From contig JAQFVV010006354.1 of the NCBI GenBank assembly GCA_028023455.1, forward strand, positions 1,522,615 to 1,586,614: DNA of 64,000 nt, in the 5' to 3' direction. The position numbers and the translations under genes are program-made. This document shows, one piece after another, positions 28,000 to 40,710 of this stretch. The notes under the pieces were generated by a model, which saw nothing but the letters and a program-made list of their open reading frames with translations, was not told where the DNA came from and ran no database searches. How positions within the stretch are numbered: position 1 is the stretch's first letter; the number at the start of each line of letters is the position of its first letter. The DNA comes from Epiperipatus broadwayi. Taxonomy: Eukaryota; Onychophora; Udeonychophora; Euonychophora; Peripatidae.

Positions 28000-28876
28000 A
28001 TGGAGGACAGCAGTGAGGATCGGGATCAGGGAAATACATTGAGGTCAGGTAAAATTATTTTGGAGAGTGGTGACCCACCCAAGAAAGTCGACAATCCACC
28101 TGTAACTATGGAAACAGTGATATGGATGTTGCAGAGAATGGAAAAGAGATTTGAGAGATTGGAGGCAAAGATCGAGGACGAAAGCAGAAAGACAAAGGAG
28201 TGGATGGCCATCACATGGGATAGCATGAATAGCATCACAGCAACTAAGGTAGAGGAGGTGCAAATAGAGTGCTGACAGGAATGCAAGGACATTTATAACA
28301 AGTTTGAGGGGTCTCTGGAGGGACCACAAGTACGAGACTCTGGATGCCATCCAAGAAATAAAAGAAGAGATGACAGCCAAGCAAAACAAACAAGAAGCCA
28401 CCTTTCTTGTATGCATTGACCAAATTAAGGAAGAGATGAATGGTATGAAGGAGGATATGTCAAGAACCAAGGAGAGTGTGAGCTTTGAAGAAGAAAGACC
28501 AGGACTGGAGAGAATGACAAACAGCAGTCCCCAGCTTCTGCTAGAAACCTGTGCAGGAAGGTCAACACCCATTATGTCCAAGGAACCGATAGTACATTCA
28601 CTGATATCACTGACAAAACTTGAAACTCAAATTATGACAACAATACAACAGAATAAGCCACCCTATGTACAACAGATGATGGTGGGATGTCAATTTAGGA
28701 AGATAGAGGAGATGGCCCAATTCCTCACGTCAATCGATCATTCACCCATACAAGCGGGACCACCCAAATATCACTCCGGACCTGTGGAGCAACCATTCAG
28801 ATACCAGCACAACTCATGGCGAGATGAACCAATTAGCAGCAAAAAGTATGAACCACCAGATAGAAGGAGAAACTAG
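28000..28876 (+). pseudogene. Broken gag-like or ORF1-like coiled-coil protein
   Basis: An ATG at 28,000 opens 91 codons, ending in a TGA at 28,273-28,275. The same protein appears to continue (QECKDIYNKFEGSLE) and then shift by one base near 28,315 into a frame running to TAG at 28,876, about 290 residues in all. Composition is balanced, unlike the AT-rich surroundings. The first half is charged with heptad spacing (MEKRFERLEAKIEDESRKTK; later IQEIKEEM and IKEEMNGMKEDM), consistent with coiled coil. The C-terminal part is rich in Pro, Gln and Arg and ends PDRRRN. There is no CCHC zinc knuckle and no polymerase. Its place between the LTR-like repeats suggests a gag remnant. An alternative is LINE ORF1 or a retrocopy. 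The nonsense codon and frameshift mean it is not functional as written. Confidence 0.5.
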
Positions 28877-28988
28877 AGGAAAAGCTGGATGGATAGAACA
28901 TGACGACATGAATATCCAATGGTAAATGATTTAGGACTCTAATAATTTGTTATAATAGTTTTTTTATTATTATTTTATGTTAATCAGT

Positions 28989-29112
28989 TAACCAAGCAGT
29001 TTTTTTTTGAAGACAGTGAATAATTTGTTCATATATAGCATAGTTTCTTGTATTATTATCTTATTGTATTCAATTAAACAAGCAGTTTTTTTTTTGAAGA
29101 CAGTGAAAAATT
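28989..29112. repeat. Duplicated AAGCAG-T-run-GAAGACAGTGAA motif
   Basis: AACCAAGCAG, a T run, then GAAGACAGTGAATAATTT occurs at about 28,990 and again at about 29,078. This is a 2-copy tandem repeat of about 90 bp following the gag-like frame. Confidence 0.7.
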
Positions 29113-29117
29113 TTTCT

Positions 29118-29367
29118 AGTAACATAGCAGAGAGGATACTCTATCATAAATGAAAGTCATAAATTTCTAATATAACACAGAGTTAGGATATTCGATAGTA
29201 AATGAAAGTCATAAAAATTTATAATATAGCAGAGAGGGTATTTTAGCATAAATCAAAAATCATAAAATTTCTAACATAGCAGAGAGCTATTCTATCATAA
29301 ATGAAAGCCATAAATTTCTAATATAGCAGTGAGGGTATTCTATCATAAATGAAAGTCATAAAATTCC
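29118..29367. repeat. About 50-bp tandem repeat, 5 units
   Basis: Five imperfect units of the type ATAGCAGAGAGGGTATTCTATCATAAATGAAAGTCATAAATTTCTA (in parts), ending about 115 bp before the 3' LTR-like copy. Confidence 0.85.
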
Positions 29368-29483
29368 TTTTAGATACATTGCCAATCCAAAGTTTGTTCT
29401 TTAGTTACCTGGACATCAGGTAAAAGCTTTTTTTTCTTTTTTTAAACATTTTTTTCATTTTTTTTCCGGTAAGTTCAAAAAAA

Positions 29484-29751
29484 TGAAGCAGATGATCTGA
29501 TGCTCAGATCCTGCTTCACAGACCACATCCAATCTCCTACCATTTAACTGTATTCAAACCCACCTTTACGCACGTATATACATAGCTAATAATATATATA
29601 TTTCTTTGCTCAGCATTATAACATAAATAATGTAAATGTATGTATTTTAATTTAAAAATATTTTATTTAAGAATAATCTCATGTATATTAATGGGCGTAA
29701 ATAATAAATATATATATTTCAGTGTAGGAGGTTGCGAATAAATTAAGTTAC

Positions 29752-29794
<43 letters not shown>

Positions 29795-31956
29795 ATATAT
29801 AAAATTTATAATTTTTTTATACATAAGTTTGTAGCCAGAAATGATGCAATCTTGTTAATAAGTCTCTCAAAAAACAATTACCCAGAAGACCCCTTAGATA
29901 AAGTAAAAGATTACAAATTGATAATAATAAAATAAACCCATTAGTGGAAATTGTCCATGCTTGCTTGTTTTAAAATCATAAGATATATTTTAAAACAATC
30001 GTTCAAGAAACTGATAACAAACTTGAATTGTTTCAAACATCTTACTAGATAAAAGTATCTGGTCAAACTATTCCAAATGAAACTTAAGTACATAAATTGC
30101 TAAGTTACAGCTTCAAATAAAAAGTATATATACTGCTGGATTTGAATCCACAGGGAGGAGACCATTAAATAACTAAGTTGCTATAAATATTCCATGCCAG
30201 TTTTAATTCTCACTCAATGTGTCGTGAGTAGGAAATTTCACCTTGTCCCTCCTTTCTAATATGCTGTTCCCATGAACAAAGCTCTGCATCCCGTACTACT
30301 GAACTTTATGTATATTTTCCAGTGAAAGTGAAATGCTATCTCTCAAATTAATAATGCTACCCTATATCTAGTGAAACAATACCGATAGACTGACTCCTAG
30401 TGAAATCGCTTTTCTAAATAAGCAAGGTAAAAGAACTTTGACCGCTTGCAATTCTTAAATCCTGCCTTCTCTGTAATATTTATGATTTAAATCATCTATT
30501 TTAAATGTCTTCAAAATATATATTCGTGTAACTCTATATAACTAATCTATATTAAGCCTCTTATAAAATGTTTTTCCTTTTCTTTTAATTCCAAGCGGCA
30601 AATAATTTTCATTTACATTTATGTATTTATATTTTAAAATAAATGCCAATAGTATTCTAAAATTGCCAGCATATAATTCATTTTCGTTTCCCCACCCATC
30701 ATTTCTGGGTAAATAATTTATAATTTGATCAAAACAAGTCTTATTCGACTTGCCCAGGTGCTTGCGATTTTAGATAAATAAACTAATTATATTTTTCATG
30801 TTTACTGTAGAAAAACAGATTTGATGTCTGTTTTTCACATTCTCCTTCCTACATAATGTGCTATCTTTTATTCTTAAATTATATTATATATGTAAAACCC
30901 ATCTTAGCTTTTACTACCACCCACTTATTTTGTAATAATTTATATATTTTCACAAGGGCATTGATTAACCAAAATTGAGATTTTTTAAATGTGTAAAAAT
31001 TAATGAATAATATTAACATAATGTAAGGGGGAGGGGGATCTTAAGAGCTTAGTTTTATATTTAAGTATAATTATTATCCATGTTTGCTTAATGAAGCCAT
31101 ATCATTACGCTGAATATTTCATAATTTGTGGGCAGTAAATATATTAGATAATCTTTAACCTTTAGAGTTTTGTTTATATTATATTATTAAGCATTACGTG
31201 CATAAAGGCCATTTCGTATATATATATATATATATATATGTGTGCTTCTTTCTCACATGGAGGCATCTGCGAAGTCGGGCCCCATCGTCATTCTCTATGT
31301 CCTTAAACCAGGCTGTAAAACCATCCTGGGGGCATCCTTGATTTTATGTGCATGCTTTATATGGGGATCGCTCTGGAAAATCCAGCCCGATAATGACATT
31401 GCCGACCACTCTTCTTCATCCATGATTCGCCTGTACTTCACTCCAGGGAATCTTGTACTCTTTCATTCGTCAAACCGACCCTGCCTCCGTTTGCAAAGGA
31501 AATTGGTCCACTTCATTATAAAAATTCATGAACCACACTCCAGGATCCATAATTGGACCAACCCAATCAGCCACCATGCATGCGCCACCTTTCAGTGTCT
31601 TATTAGTCACCCAGAAGTATTCATAAGCCATAATGAAATGATTTCTTTAAACAGACATATTTCCATTAGTTTAATTTAAGTATTAATGTGATAGATTTAG
31701 TATCATTTATATAATTATTCATTACCCATCCCGCACATTAATTATCTATAACTCAAATTAATCATAATATTGAACGTAACCAAATGTAATCTCTGCTTAT
31801 GAAATTATTATTGTTTAAATTAAGTAAATGCTCTTTTCGTCTCTTGGGGTGTAATAGGATTCTAGTAATGTATTCCAATAGCACTAATTTATTAAATCAC
31901 ACATATGTATTATTGGCATAGCCACAAATCTTATGTTATCATTAAATGTGAGTCAA

Positions 31957-31995
<39 letters not shown>

Positions 31996-32461
31996 ATACT
32001 CATGAGGCTAATGTCAGCTAAATAACCTGACAATTTTGTTATTAATAAATCTTAAATATATATATCAAACTCAAACCATTGCTTTTTTTTAGTTAAGATA
32101 ATATATTAAGTTATTACTTATGCTCAAATATGACTAGATGATCTCCACTCAATACATAATTAATATGCCAGATCATGAGCCTTTATTGCTCATAAAATAT
32201 AACTAGTTATTAAGTTATTCTATCATATAAGTTTAGCCTAGAGTCTTTTTGTGTCTCCGATGATCGATGCAGGCGGATGAAAAGTAAATTAATTGATGTC
32301 ATCAGGATTGTTGCTCATAATGTTATAGATCTGGGAAATAGGCAAATAGGATAGAGTTCCTAAGTGGTCCTGACCTGTGTATCATGCACATGATTGGATT
32401 CGAGATACTTTTGTCTCGATGCTTGATCTTGTTATGTGAACATACAAATCTGACCGGCACA
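29484..32461 (+). repeat. 3' copy of the 3-kb LTR-like direct repeat
   Basis: Starts TGAAGCAG after CAAAAAAA and ends GGCACA. Same order of landmarks as 21,859-24,880. The island at 31,240-31,650 gives a 145-residue plus-strand frame that is broken in the other copy. Compound (CA)n(TA)n at 31,957-31,995 stands where the 5' copy has only TA. Confidence 0.85.
31957..31995. repeat. (CA)n(TA)n compound microsatellite
   Basis: About 11 CA units followed by TA units, within the 3' LTR-like copy. Confidence 0.95.
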
Positions 32462-34684
32462 CTACCTATAGAGAGGTATTAGAATTAGCCATATTATTAT
32501 ACAACTATCATGTTGTTTTATAGAGTCTCCCTTTTTATTGTTTAATCCCTCATGTGGTTATAGAGTTAGTTTTCCATCGTGTATGGTGAAATATAGTATT
32601 TCAAAATCCAATAGCAAGGATAAGATAATGTTAGATTAAGGAACCCTGATCTCAGTGTATAGACAGACCAAACCCAAAACCTACTTGTAATTCTAGAACT
32701 TATAGATGTAAGGGCAAGAGATGCATGTGAGCAGTGTGGATTTATCTTCATTAAGTAGTGATTTGCCACTGGATTGGTAAGATCAGTTAACTATTCAATG
32801 ATTAGGTTGTGGACATAGGCAATGTTTTAGTGACATGTGTGTCTGTGACTTATGATGTCTGTTCCTACTTTAATGCACCAAACCTATTCTCTCAAATTTT
32901 AATTAATTATTAATTGCGCATAATATGATAATTGCCCTTATCATATTCTGATAAAAGAAATGGCTTTAGCATAATGGACTACTTTATAACTATTGAATTC
33001 TAGATTTAAAATTGGTACATTCCTTAAAGTCCTAAATACACTGTTGTTTTTTGTAATTTAAGTGCTAGTTCAGCTTAAATAATGTTTCATAATCTTATTC
33101 TTTAAGAAAGGCTAAACAGTAATAAGTGATACTTTGAATTTCATTGTATAATTTGGTCGTATTGACTAAGAATATAGTCAATGTGATACCAAGTGTTTGC
33201 CCTGCTAGAGTTTAATTCAATGTATTGTTTTTATTTCTTGCCATGTCTCTGAATTAAAATTTGTAAATATTGTATATAAACCTTGTTGTGTTTAAAAATT
33301 TATTTAGTTGCCTGAAGTCTTATTGCTAATCACCATACACACTATTATTGTTATTGCTATTGACATATCAGAAGATTATATATTGAAATCATCATCGACC
33401 AATATAGTACATTTTTCTATTGGTTAAGATACCAAAATAATTTGGGTTAAGCCCAATCTCTTAAGAGTATATCTAAGGCATTATCACACACTAATCAAAA
33501 TGTTAATAACTTAGACTACCTATTATTTTTAAGTAATATATTAAAAGATACACTTAATATTGATTTAATCTGTTTAGTTGAATCCACAGAGCTATCGTTC
33601 ACTGATCTTGATCACATGGTTTATCATTATTTGAGAGAAGGAACTTGGTAAGTTATTGTGTTTATTTATGAAAAAGTTATTTATATTTATTAAATATTAA
33701 ATTTATAAGAGTTATTGAGTTCATAAAATTTATATGTAACTGCTAAATATAGTTGTTAATTTGAGTTTATATTGAGAGCTGTTTTGTGCATTCTATTCAG
33801 GTAGTGGTAAAATCCCTCTCACTGACCCAAGTATAATTTGTATAATGATTTTTGAATGTTTGAACTCTGAGAAGAATTAGTTCTTAAGTTTCAAGGTAGA
33901 ATTTGAATTTGTAGTAAATTTGATAGCTTGTTATTTATTATAGTTGGACTTAAAATAGATTACTTTCACTGTTTTATGAAAGTCCACCAAACTTTAAGGT
34001 ATAAATTACTTCTTTTGTTGTAAAAAGTATAGCTTGTTTTAACTTCATGATAAATATTCTGGTTGTGTTAAGCTTGGAATCCCTAATTTTATTTAGCTTA
34101 TCTTCTTACCATTTAATACAATATTAGTTTATAATCTAAGATCTCAGTCTCCGTCATCAATATTGTTCACGTTCCTTTATTTATTCATTCTCATTTGACG
34201 TTAATTCATTATCATAATTAATTAATCATGCATTAACTTTTATTTTTTATCATCTTAACTATTCATTAACTCTTCTTTTATTATTACCTCAATCATTCAT
34301 TATTCTCATACATCTTCGTTCTTTTGTCTTCATTCTTAGACTTATTTCATTCTACTATTTAATTATTACTTTCTTTCAGCATCCATTTAATCATCTACAT
34401 CATAATTTACTTATCATTTCATTTATAAGTTTAATTTTATAATCATTCCAGAGATATAATTATTAGTCATTTATTAATTTGCTGAATATCAAATTTAACT
34501 TATCGCATTTTGTTTGGGTGGATTTTACAGCTGGTTTGACCAGAAGTTATTATCTTTATTAATCACCTTGTGATCTTCTTTAGATCTATAGTTTCATGCT
34601 AGTTTTATTCAATACAGGAATCATTTCATTAGTTTAACCTTTTGTTTCTTTATGCTTATATTCTTGATAATGAGAGTATGATAG
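32462..34684. other. AT-rich unique DNA
   Basis: No gene is supported. A plus-strand stretch at 33,451-33,652 is free of stops for 66 codons (...NNLDYLLFLSNILKDTLNI...) and ends at a sequence resembling a splice donor (TTG/GTAAGT), but it has no clear start or homology. 34,165-34,500 is simple TTCATT-rich sequence. Confidence 0.4.
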
Positions 34685-34990
34685 GTTACAAAGGGCGGAT
34701 TTGGTGCCATGAAAATGTGCAGCCAGATTCATATATATGATTCCAATGTTCAAAGGGCAGGTCATGAAGGCGGATTATAGTTGCCTAACATGAGTCTGGA
34801 TTAGTTGATGATCATAAGAGAAGGTTACAATATATATATATATATAGTAACAGTAGCTGGGTTTGAATACGGGTTTAATTGCCAGTGTTGTTGCAAAGTA
34901 AATAGGTCGAAGCGGTAAAAATTTACAATAGTTATTCGAACCCTGTTACACAAGAGTATCAATGAGTACATTAATCAATTAAAGGTATGA
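34685..34990. repeat. Possible SINE-like segment with TA tail
   Basis: A less AT-rich block (GGTTACAAAGGGCGGATTTG at 34,684) ends in GGTTACAATATATATA at 34,823-34,846, the same tail form as 61,039-61,066 and X2. Just after it, GGGTTTGAATACGGG (34,859) resembles a pol III B box. Only one copy is in the window, so the mobile nature is inferred. Confidence 0.35.
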
Positions 34991-36470
34991 ATGTATATAT
35001 ATTCGCTGTATGTGTTAATATAATGGGTGAAAATTACTAATATATTTATATGTGAGAATGTAGAGAAGCGATTATATGTAGAGTTGCGTTATTTTTTTTT
35101 ATTCATTTGTGTTTTAAATAGATATTTCGTTATGAATATCGTAAGATAGATTTAGATGCCAGTGATAACATGTGTTTTTTAAGAAAAACCCATTAAATTT
35201 ATAAGGCTGAAAATAATCAATGGAATGGAAAGTTGTGCAGCGGGCAGTTTCAGTTAATGACTGTCCAATCGGAATTCTTAGAACTGGTCAAGAGTAATTT
35301 TAGAACAATGAAAGTTAAAAGCATTCCTGAGATTGGGTCATTGGCATAGGAATAGAAGGAAAAGTGAAGTTAAAGAGCACTAAATAATAGAACTATATTT
35401 GTTCTCAGTGATTTAGTAGTGATTAAATTTTAGAAAAAGCAGTGAAGTGATAGAGAGAAGCAGAGAAAGACATATAAACTGATCAACCTAAATATTAATT
35501 AAGAATTTTATTCATAATGTACTCCATATACTCTCAGGGGTAAAAATAATCATTTAGGTTCATCAGACTGCTCAATGTACAGCTATTGTGGAACCCACCT
35601 GAACTTTATTTATGGATTTGCCATTTAGTCAACCAAGCGTAATCGTCATGGAACTCTCTAACAACCAGATCCTCTCACAATCAAGCCAAACTCATCTACT
35701 TAAATTCTAATAGGGATTGTTTTGGCCAGAATATTTCAGAGCTTATCACCATCATTCGGACCAGAAACTTTCATTAAAATCAACATATTCTCTATGCTGT
35801 AAGCTTACAGATTATTAGCCTCAGCGACATTTACATTCGCTCTTAACAGGTAACTTTGATCTTTCTTAATCTGCCTTAAAGGAACATTTAGTAATGGCTA
35901 AAGAAACATGTGTTATTTCAATTTAAATAAAGTAAATTAATAATTTATTAAATTGTTTAAGAAAATGCAACTCTGACGTGTAATCACACGCTTTCATTAA
36001 TATATGTATGAATTATATATGTATATGTAACGGAATAAATGAATTATATGTTTAAGATATTAATATATGTTTGCGCGTGCTAATAAATCTTAGAATTAAT
36101 TATCACTTATATATATTATTTACATTCTGGGTTTCTGTTGACTGATGGGCTATTGTAATAGTATTGGATTTAGATAGAAATTATATTTAGAGATATAAGG
36201 CATCTGTTAATGAGATCATCCATAGCTTTGTTCTCCCGATAAACATTGTTTTCTCAGACCTTCGAGATTGAGCTAGTTAGGATAAAATACCCAAAGAGTA
36301 TCCATTGGAACTTTTGTTTGCACTTTCGAGACATATAATTCTTATTAAATGGATAAGATTGGCATTTGAGAGGTGCTTCGGCCTTTGCTCATAAATATAC
36401 ATGCTCAAAGCTTAGGGTAATAACTACTTATACACACTAAATTCTTTGAACAAGATTGTGGGTAGAATGC
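34991..36470. other. AT-rich DNA with a less AT-rich island
   Basis: 35,560-35,870 is richer in GC and has a plus-strand frame with few stops, but nothing recognisable. Possibly an old decayed coding or retroelement fragment. Confidence 0.35.
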
Positions 36471-36569
36471 TAAAAATGGCTAGTGTGTGGCATGGTATTC
36501 AAATACCACTAGTGCTTAAAAATGGCTGCCCAGTGTGTGGCATGGTATTCAAATACCACATAGCGCTTA
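36471..36569. repeat. 46-50 bp tandem duplication with inner hairpin
   Basis: TAAAAATGGCT...GTGTGTGGCATGG occurs twice. Each unit holds a small hairpin GGTATT / CA / AATACC. Confidence 0.85.
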
Positions 36570-36589
36570 ATATATATATATATATATAT

Positions 36590-36604
36590 ATGTGTAACAT
36601 TGTA

Positions 36605-36636
<32 letters not shown>

Positions 36637-36655
36637 AAGTACAATGTTACACAGT
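36590..36655. repeat. TA-looped hairpin
   Basis: GTGTAACATTGTAC pairs with GTACAATGTTACAC across a core of TA repeats. The 14-bp arms are exact. Confidence 0.85.
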
Positions 36656-36659
36656 AAAG

Positions 36660-38212
36660 AATAAAATTATTTATTTCTAATCTGCTTCATATAATATATG
36701 TTAGTTCAATTAAATATTGATGGAAAAAATACGCCAAAAAGTTATCCACTATATAATTATAAATGAAATATGTGTATGCACTTATTTATTAGCAATGATG
36801 AGTATCAGGAAATATGATGAAAATGTCAAGACATAAAGTTAGCATTACATGTTTCATTAATAAAGTAGGTATTATAAAGATGAATCCTTCCAAAAATTCA
36901 TATACAGCAAGAGAGTTTATAAAAATATCTGATAAGAATTGAGAGAATGCATTGCTGATCAGTATTTATTATGTTTTGATCTAGCAATGGGTTTAAATAT
37001 TAAAATCATAATTTTTAGAAATATGTTTGTTAGTTACTACATACTTATTGTTTTGTTAGACAATAGATTTTAATCGTTTTATATATTTTAAATAGACTAG
37101 TAAAAACTCTACACAAAATATGATGTCCCTTTTTCCAGAAATATAACGAACCTTTATTTAAGGATTTACCATAAAAATTGTTATCCAATTCTACCCAATA
37201 TTTCTCTTGCAAATTGTGGTCTCATTTATACTAAAACTGTATAAAACAGTGTTTATTAATTAAATTACATATAATATTACAATTTTGTCTGAAGATGTGT
37301 AATGATGGCATTTTAATATTAATTATTTCTTGAACTATTTAATATTATGATTAACTAATTTTTATTCAATGTTTTGTCAAGGTAATGAGTGTTTTTATGA
37401 CATAATGATATCATTATCTACAAAAACAAAAAAAAATCAGTTACATTCAGAACAAAGTATAATGAAAAACATACTTTGATCAGATGCAGTAACAAATTTC
37501 AATATATATATATATATATATATTAGATAAAATATATTCACTAAATCAATTTTGGATTAAAATTTTTATGAACATTATTTTTCCTGCATCATAATTGTAT
37601 AATCATCTCATCATAATTTTAAATTATTCTAAGGAAGGAAAATTTAATAAAATGATTTTGTGTATTATGCAGTTGATAATCAACTTTTTATATGAATAAT
37701 GTAAATAAATAATTCTTATGATGTATTTCTGACATATCCAAAATAATGATGATTTTATCATTAACATAGAAAAATACAGAATCAGCAAAAAATTGAAAAA
37801 AAATAAAAATATTTGATTATTTACCTCATTGAAATTTTAATCAACTGTACATTTCATTTCTTCATCAAAATTTTATTCATTTTCAATTGTATTTGTTTAA
37901 ATTAAATACATTTGCACAAATTGTTGCCTTGAACATTAATTGCATTGTAAACAATAATAATTTTTAAGTTAGATATAACAAAAGTAGAAACACTCATAAT
38001 AGTTGATAAAGAGCACCAAAAATAAATTTTAAAGTGCATATTGTGTTAATTTTTCCCCATGTTTTATTATAATGAATTTAATTCCGAAAAACATCATTCT
38101 CTTTAGAATATAAATAAAAATAGCAGATCATTAATGAAACATTATATTGTAACAGGATATATATATATATATATATATATAAAGTTTGATATCTGTATTC
38201 GTTTCACAATAA
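36660..38212. other. AT-rich unique DNA
   Basis: Nothing recognised apart from TA tracts at 37,502-37,523 and 38,158-38,181. Confidence 0.45.
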
Positions 38213-38448
38213 ATGTAATATACAAATCAATATATATATATATCAAAATACAGTACAATTTATATAAATTATATTCTTTTAGAAGTACTTTCGACTATAC
38301 ACTTTGTAGTCTTTATCAACTATATAACGTTATATAGTTGATAAAGACTACAAAGTGTATAGTCGAAAGTACTTCTAAAAGAATATAATTTATATAAATT
38401 GTACTGTATTTTGATATATATATATATATATTGATTTGTATATTACAT
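38213..38448. repeat. 236-bp near-perfect palindrome without a loop
   Basis: The centre lies between 38,328 and 38,329 (TATAAC/GTTATA). The arms 38,213-38,328 and 38,329-38,448 are exact reverse complements except that the right TA run is 4 bp longer. There is no spacer. Either a very young inverted duplication or an assembly or template-switch artefact. Both strands carry the mirror frame, so no gene is implied. The motif TAGAAGTACTTTC in each arm is shared with the foldback at 45,225. Confidence 0.92.
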
Positions 38449-39599
38449 ATATATATATATATGTGTGTGTGTGTTACATTTAAATTTTAATACTTAACTT
38501 TTTTGTAAATATCTAATACTGAATTAAAAGAACAAACGTTCAAAATGCACAAATAACGAATTATTAATTTATTAATATGTTTGATTGAAATATTAAAATG
38601 AAATAAGCTTTAAAATAATGATAGAATCAAAGCAAAAATTCTAATCTTTAAATAAAATATAATAAGAAACCTTTTAATTTTAAAAATAATGAAGAGATTA
38701 TGAAAGAGATAAGAGTTGAGAAATAAAATCAAAAGACTTGCTTTTCTGACCCAAGATATAAGCAGAGACCTCAGTGGAAAACCCAAAATCTTACCTAGCC
38801 ACAAACCCAAAATCTATTTGGACACAAACCCAATAAACCAATAAAATACAGACATGAAATATGAAATATTGAACTATGCATTCGAGAGATAAGGTGCCTG
38901 AGGACTATAAAAAGAAAATCCAAAGGAAATAATTAATTAGAAAATTTGAATTTTGAATTTGTTTTGTTGTTGCTGAAAAGTTAAAATAAATATTGTCGCT
39001 GTTACCAAAAATGTAATCTGTATAATTGCGTTTTCCTCGGACCGGTCGGTCAAAGGCAGCTTTCATCTCCACGGATCCCAGGATTGAACCACGGATCCCA
39101 TCTTCAGAAATCATCGTAAATCATCATAAGTCTTCATAGATCTTCATCACAAAGAAATGAACACAGAGAAAGAAAAGTATAATTTAAAAAATGATAAAAT
39201 GAAATCTAAACTCTCTTTAAGTTAAAATCTTCGAACTTTATTTCTTTCTAAAAATGAACTATAAACTTTCTTTCCTGAAAAAATCTGAACTTTATTTTTA
39301 TAAACTTTGAAATTTTAAAAGTCTTATCTTAATTTTTAAATGTAATCTCTTAAAATATGTATTGTTTTTTTTTTATTTATTCATGCTTAATATCTGTTTG
39401 TAAAAGGGTAGGGGTTTGCGAATGCAAACTTAAATTTAAAGATGAAAATACTTATCGTTATTTGTGCATTATTGAATTTAAAAGAAAAGTAGGTTAAATA
39501 ATATTTGTATTAAAAGAATAAGTTAAATATAATGTGTCATTTTAAAACCTTAAACTAAAGATTTTTTTTCTGAAGAATTAAATTGTTAAATGACTTAAA
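38449..39599. other. AT-rich unique DNA
   Basis: No repeat partner found. 39,015-39,120 is less AT-rich, and its minus strand holds GGTTCAATCC, a B-box-like string, but no matching A box. Confidence 0.4.
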
Positions 39600-40560
39600 T
39601 TTGAGTTGAGTGTAGATGGCTGCGAGACTCATTTAAATATATGTTAGTTTTAAAGGGGATTTGATTTGGGACTATTTATTTCATAGTTGTGTCAATGCTT
39701 GTGGAGTGATATATGGATGTTTACATCAATGTAATATGAAGTGTGTTAGCACTTAGGGTGATGAGTCCAACTGAAGGCATGACCCCAAAGAGGTAGTCAT
39801 ACCATTGAAATGGATGCAGAGGTATTTCTTGCACCATTGACCCCTTCTAGCTCTATGGAGGGATTATAAGTTGGCAGATAGACCACTCTCCCCCATATGT
39901 AGCACTTTTTTAAAAAATATATATACATGATTCCTTAGTGAGACAAATGCCCAGTCCTGTACTGATGAAAGTCATGTTTCTTCCAATATTATCATGCTGT
40001 TCAGATGCACATTCCTGTTGGCATGATTCTATGCTAACATGTTCACATTGCATTGGTTGCTAATATATATCTGAAAGTGAGTGTTGGTGTGGCTGTGGAC
40101 TTTTATCCTGGAATCAAATGTTTGATAGTCTATTTAGTGCATTGTCTGGGTAGCTCATCTATACTCAACATTTCTAAGATTAAAAATAAAAGTTAAAACA
40201 AATAAAAATAATAGTAAATAATAATGAAACAAACATAATTTTTTGTATATAATTATTTTTCAAGTTTGTGTGTTGTCAGTTATATATATGTGAATAAAAT
40301 CTTTTTGTGCTACTAATACTGACAGTGATTGCTTTTATGATTATTTATTAAAAGAAATATATTTAATAAATGTTTTAAACCTCTGCTACTTCATGAGCTA
40401 GTGACTTGGGCTGACGGTCATGATTTTAACAGTGCATATCTGCCTACTCTATAAATTTTCTAGGCTCAAATGGCCTAGTGGCACCCTGTATGGCAGATTA
40501 CAGTAAGACTGGAAATATCACTTCTTTCCCGACCATTATAATATATATACCAATAGTTGA
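39600..40560 (+). repeat. Repeat family X, copy X3 (diverged)
   Basis: Colinear with 14,060-14,990 of X1: GAATGGCTGCA/GATGGCTGCG start, GTGTCAATG, TGAGCTAGTG, and CTGCCTACTCTATAAATTTT before the conserved hairpin (40,460-40,478), then GGCACCCTGTATGGCAGAT. Ends in ATTATAATATATATA. Much more diverged than X1 versus X2, so X is an old dispersed family and not only a local duplication. Confidence 0.75.
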
Positions 40561-40710
40561 TGATCTTTTAATTGGTTAATTTAACAAAATTTATTAAGAT
40601 TTAATGTAAACTAAACAAAAAAATTTAATATTATATAAATAAATGTGAGAATTGTACATGGCTTGAATGCTCTCATTTTGATATCAATTATATGCTAACC
40701 AAAAGTAAAT

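Larger units (their letters stand above)
21859..32461 (+). mobile_element. Putative long-LTR, pol-less retrotransposon (LARD-like)
   Basis: Two direct copies of a 3-kb sequence (21,859-24,880 and 29,484-32,461) flank 4,603 bp. Each copy begins TGAAGCAG and ends (C/T)GGCACA, giving the TG...CA ends of LTRs. A third copy stands alone at 40,715-43,888. The internal part has only a broken gag-like frame (28,000-28,876), no reverse transcriptase, protease or integrase that I can see. A-rich CAAAAAAA precedes the 3' copy (weak polypurine tract). No canonical primer-binding site follows the 5' copy; TGGCACATC occurs 22 bp after it. Target duplication is not clear (ATAC left, CTAC right). A segmental duplication is the main alternative. 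Confidence 0.5.

Noticed and set aside
39050-39110. Minus-strand GGTTCAATCC as a SINE promoter B box
   Set aside because: No A-box candidate upstream and no second copy in the window.
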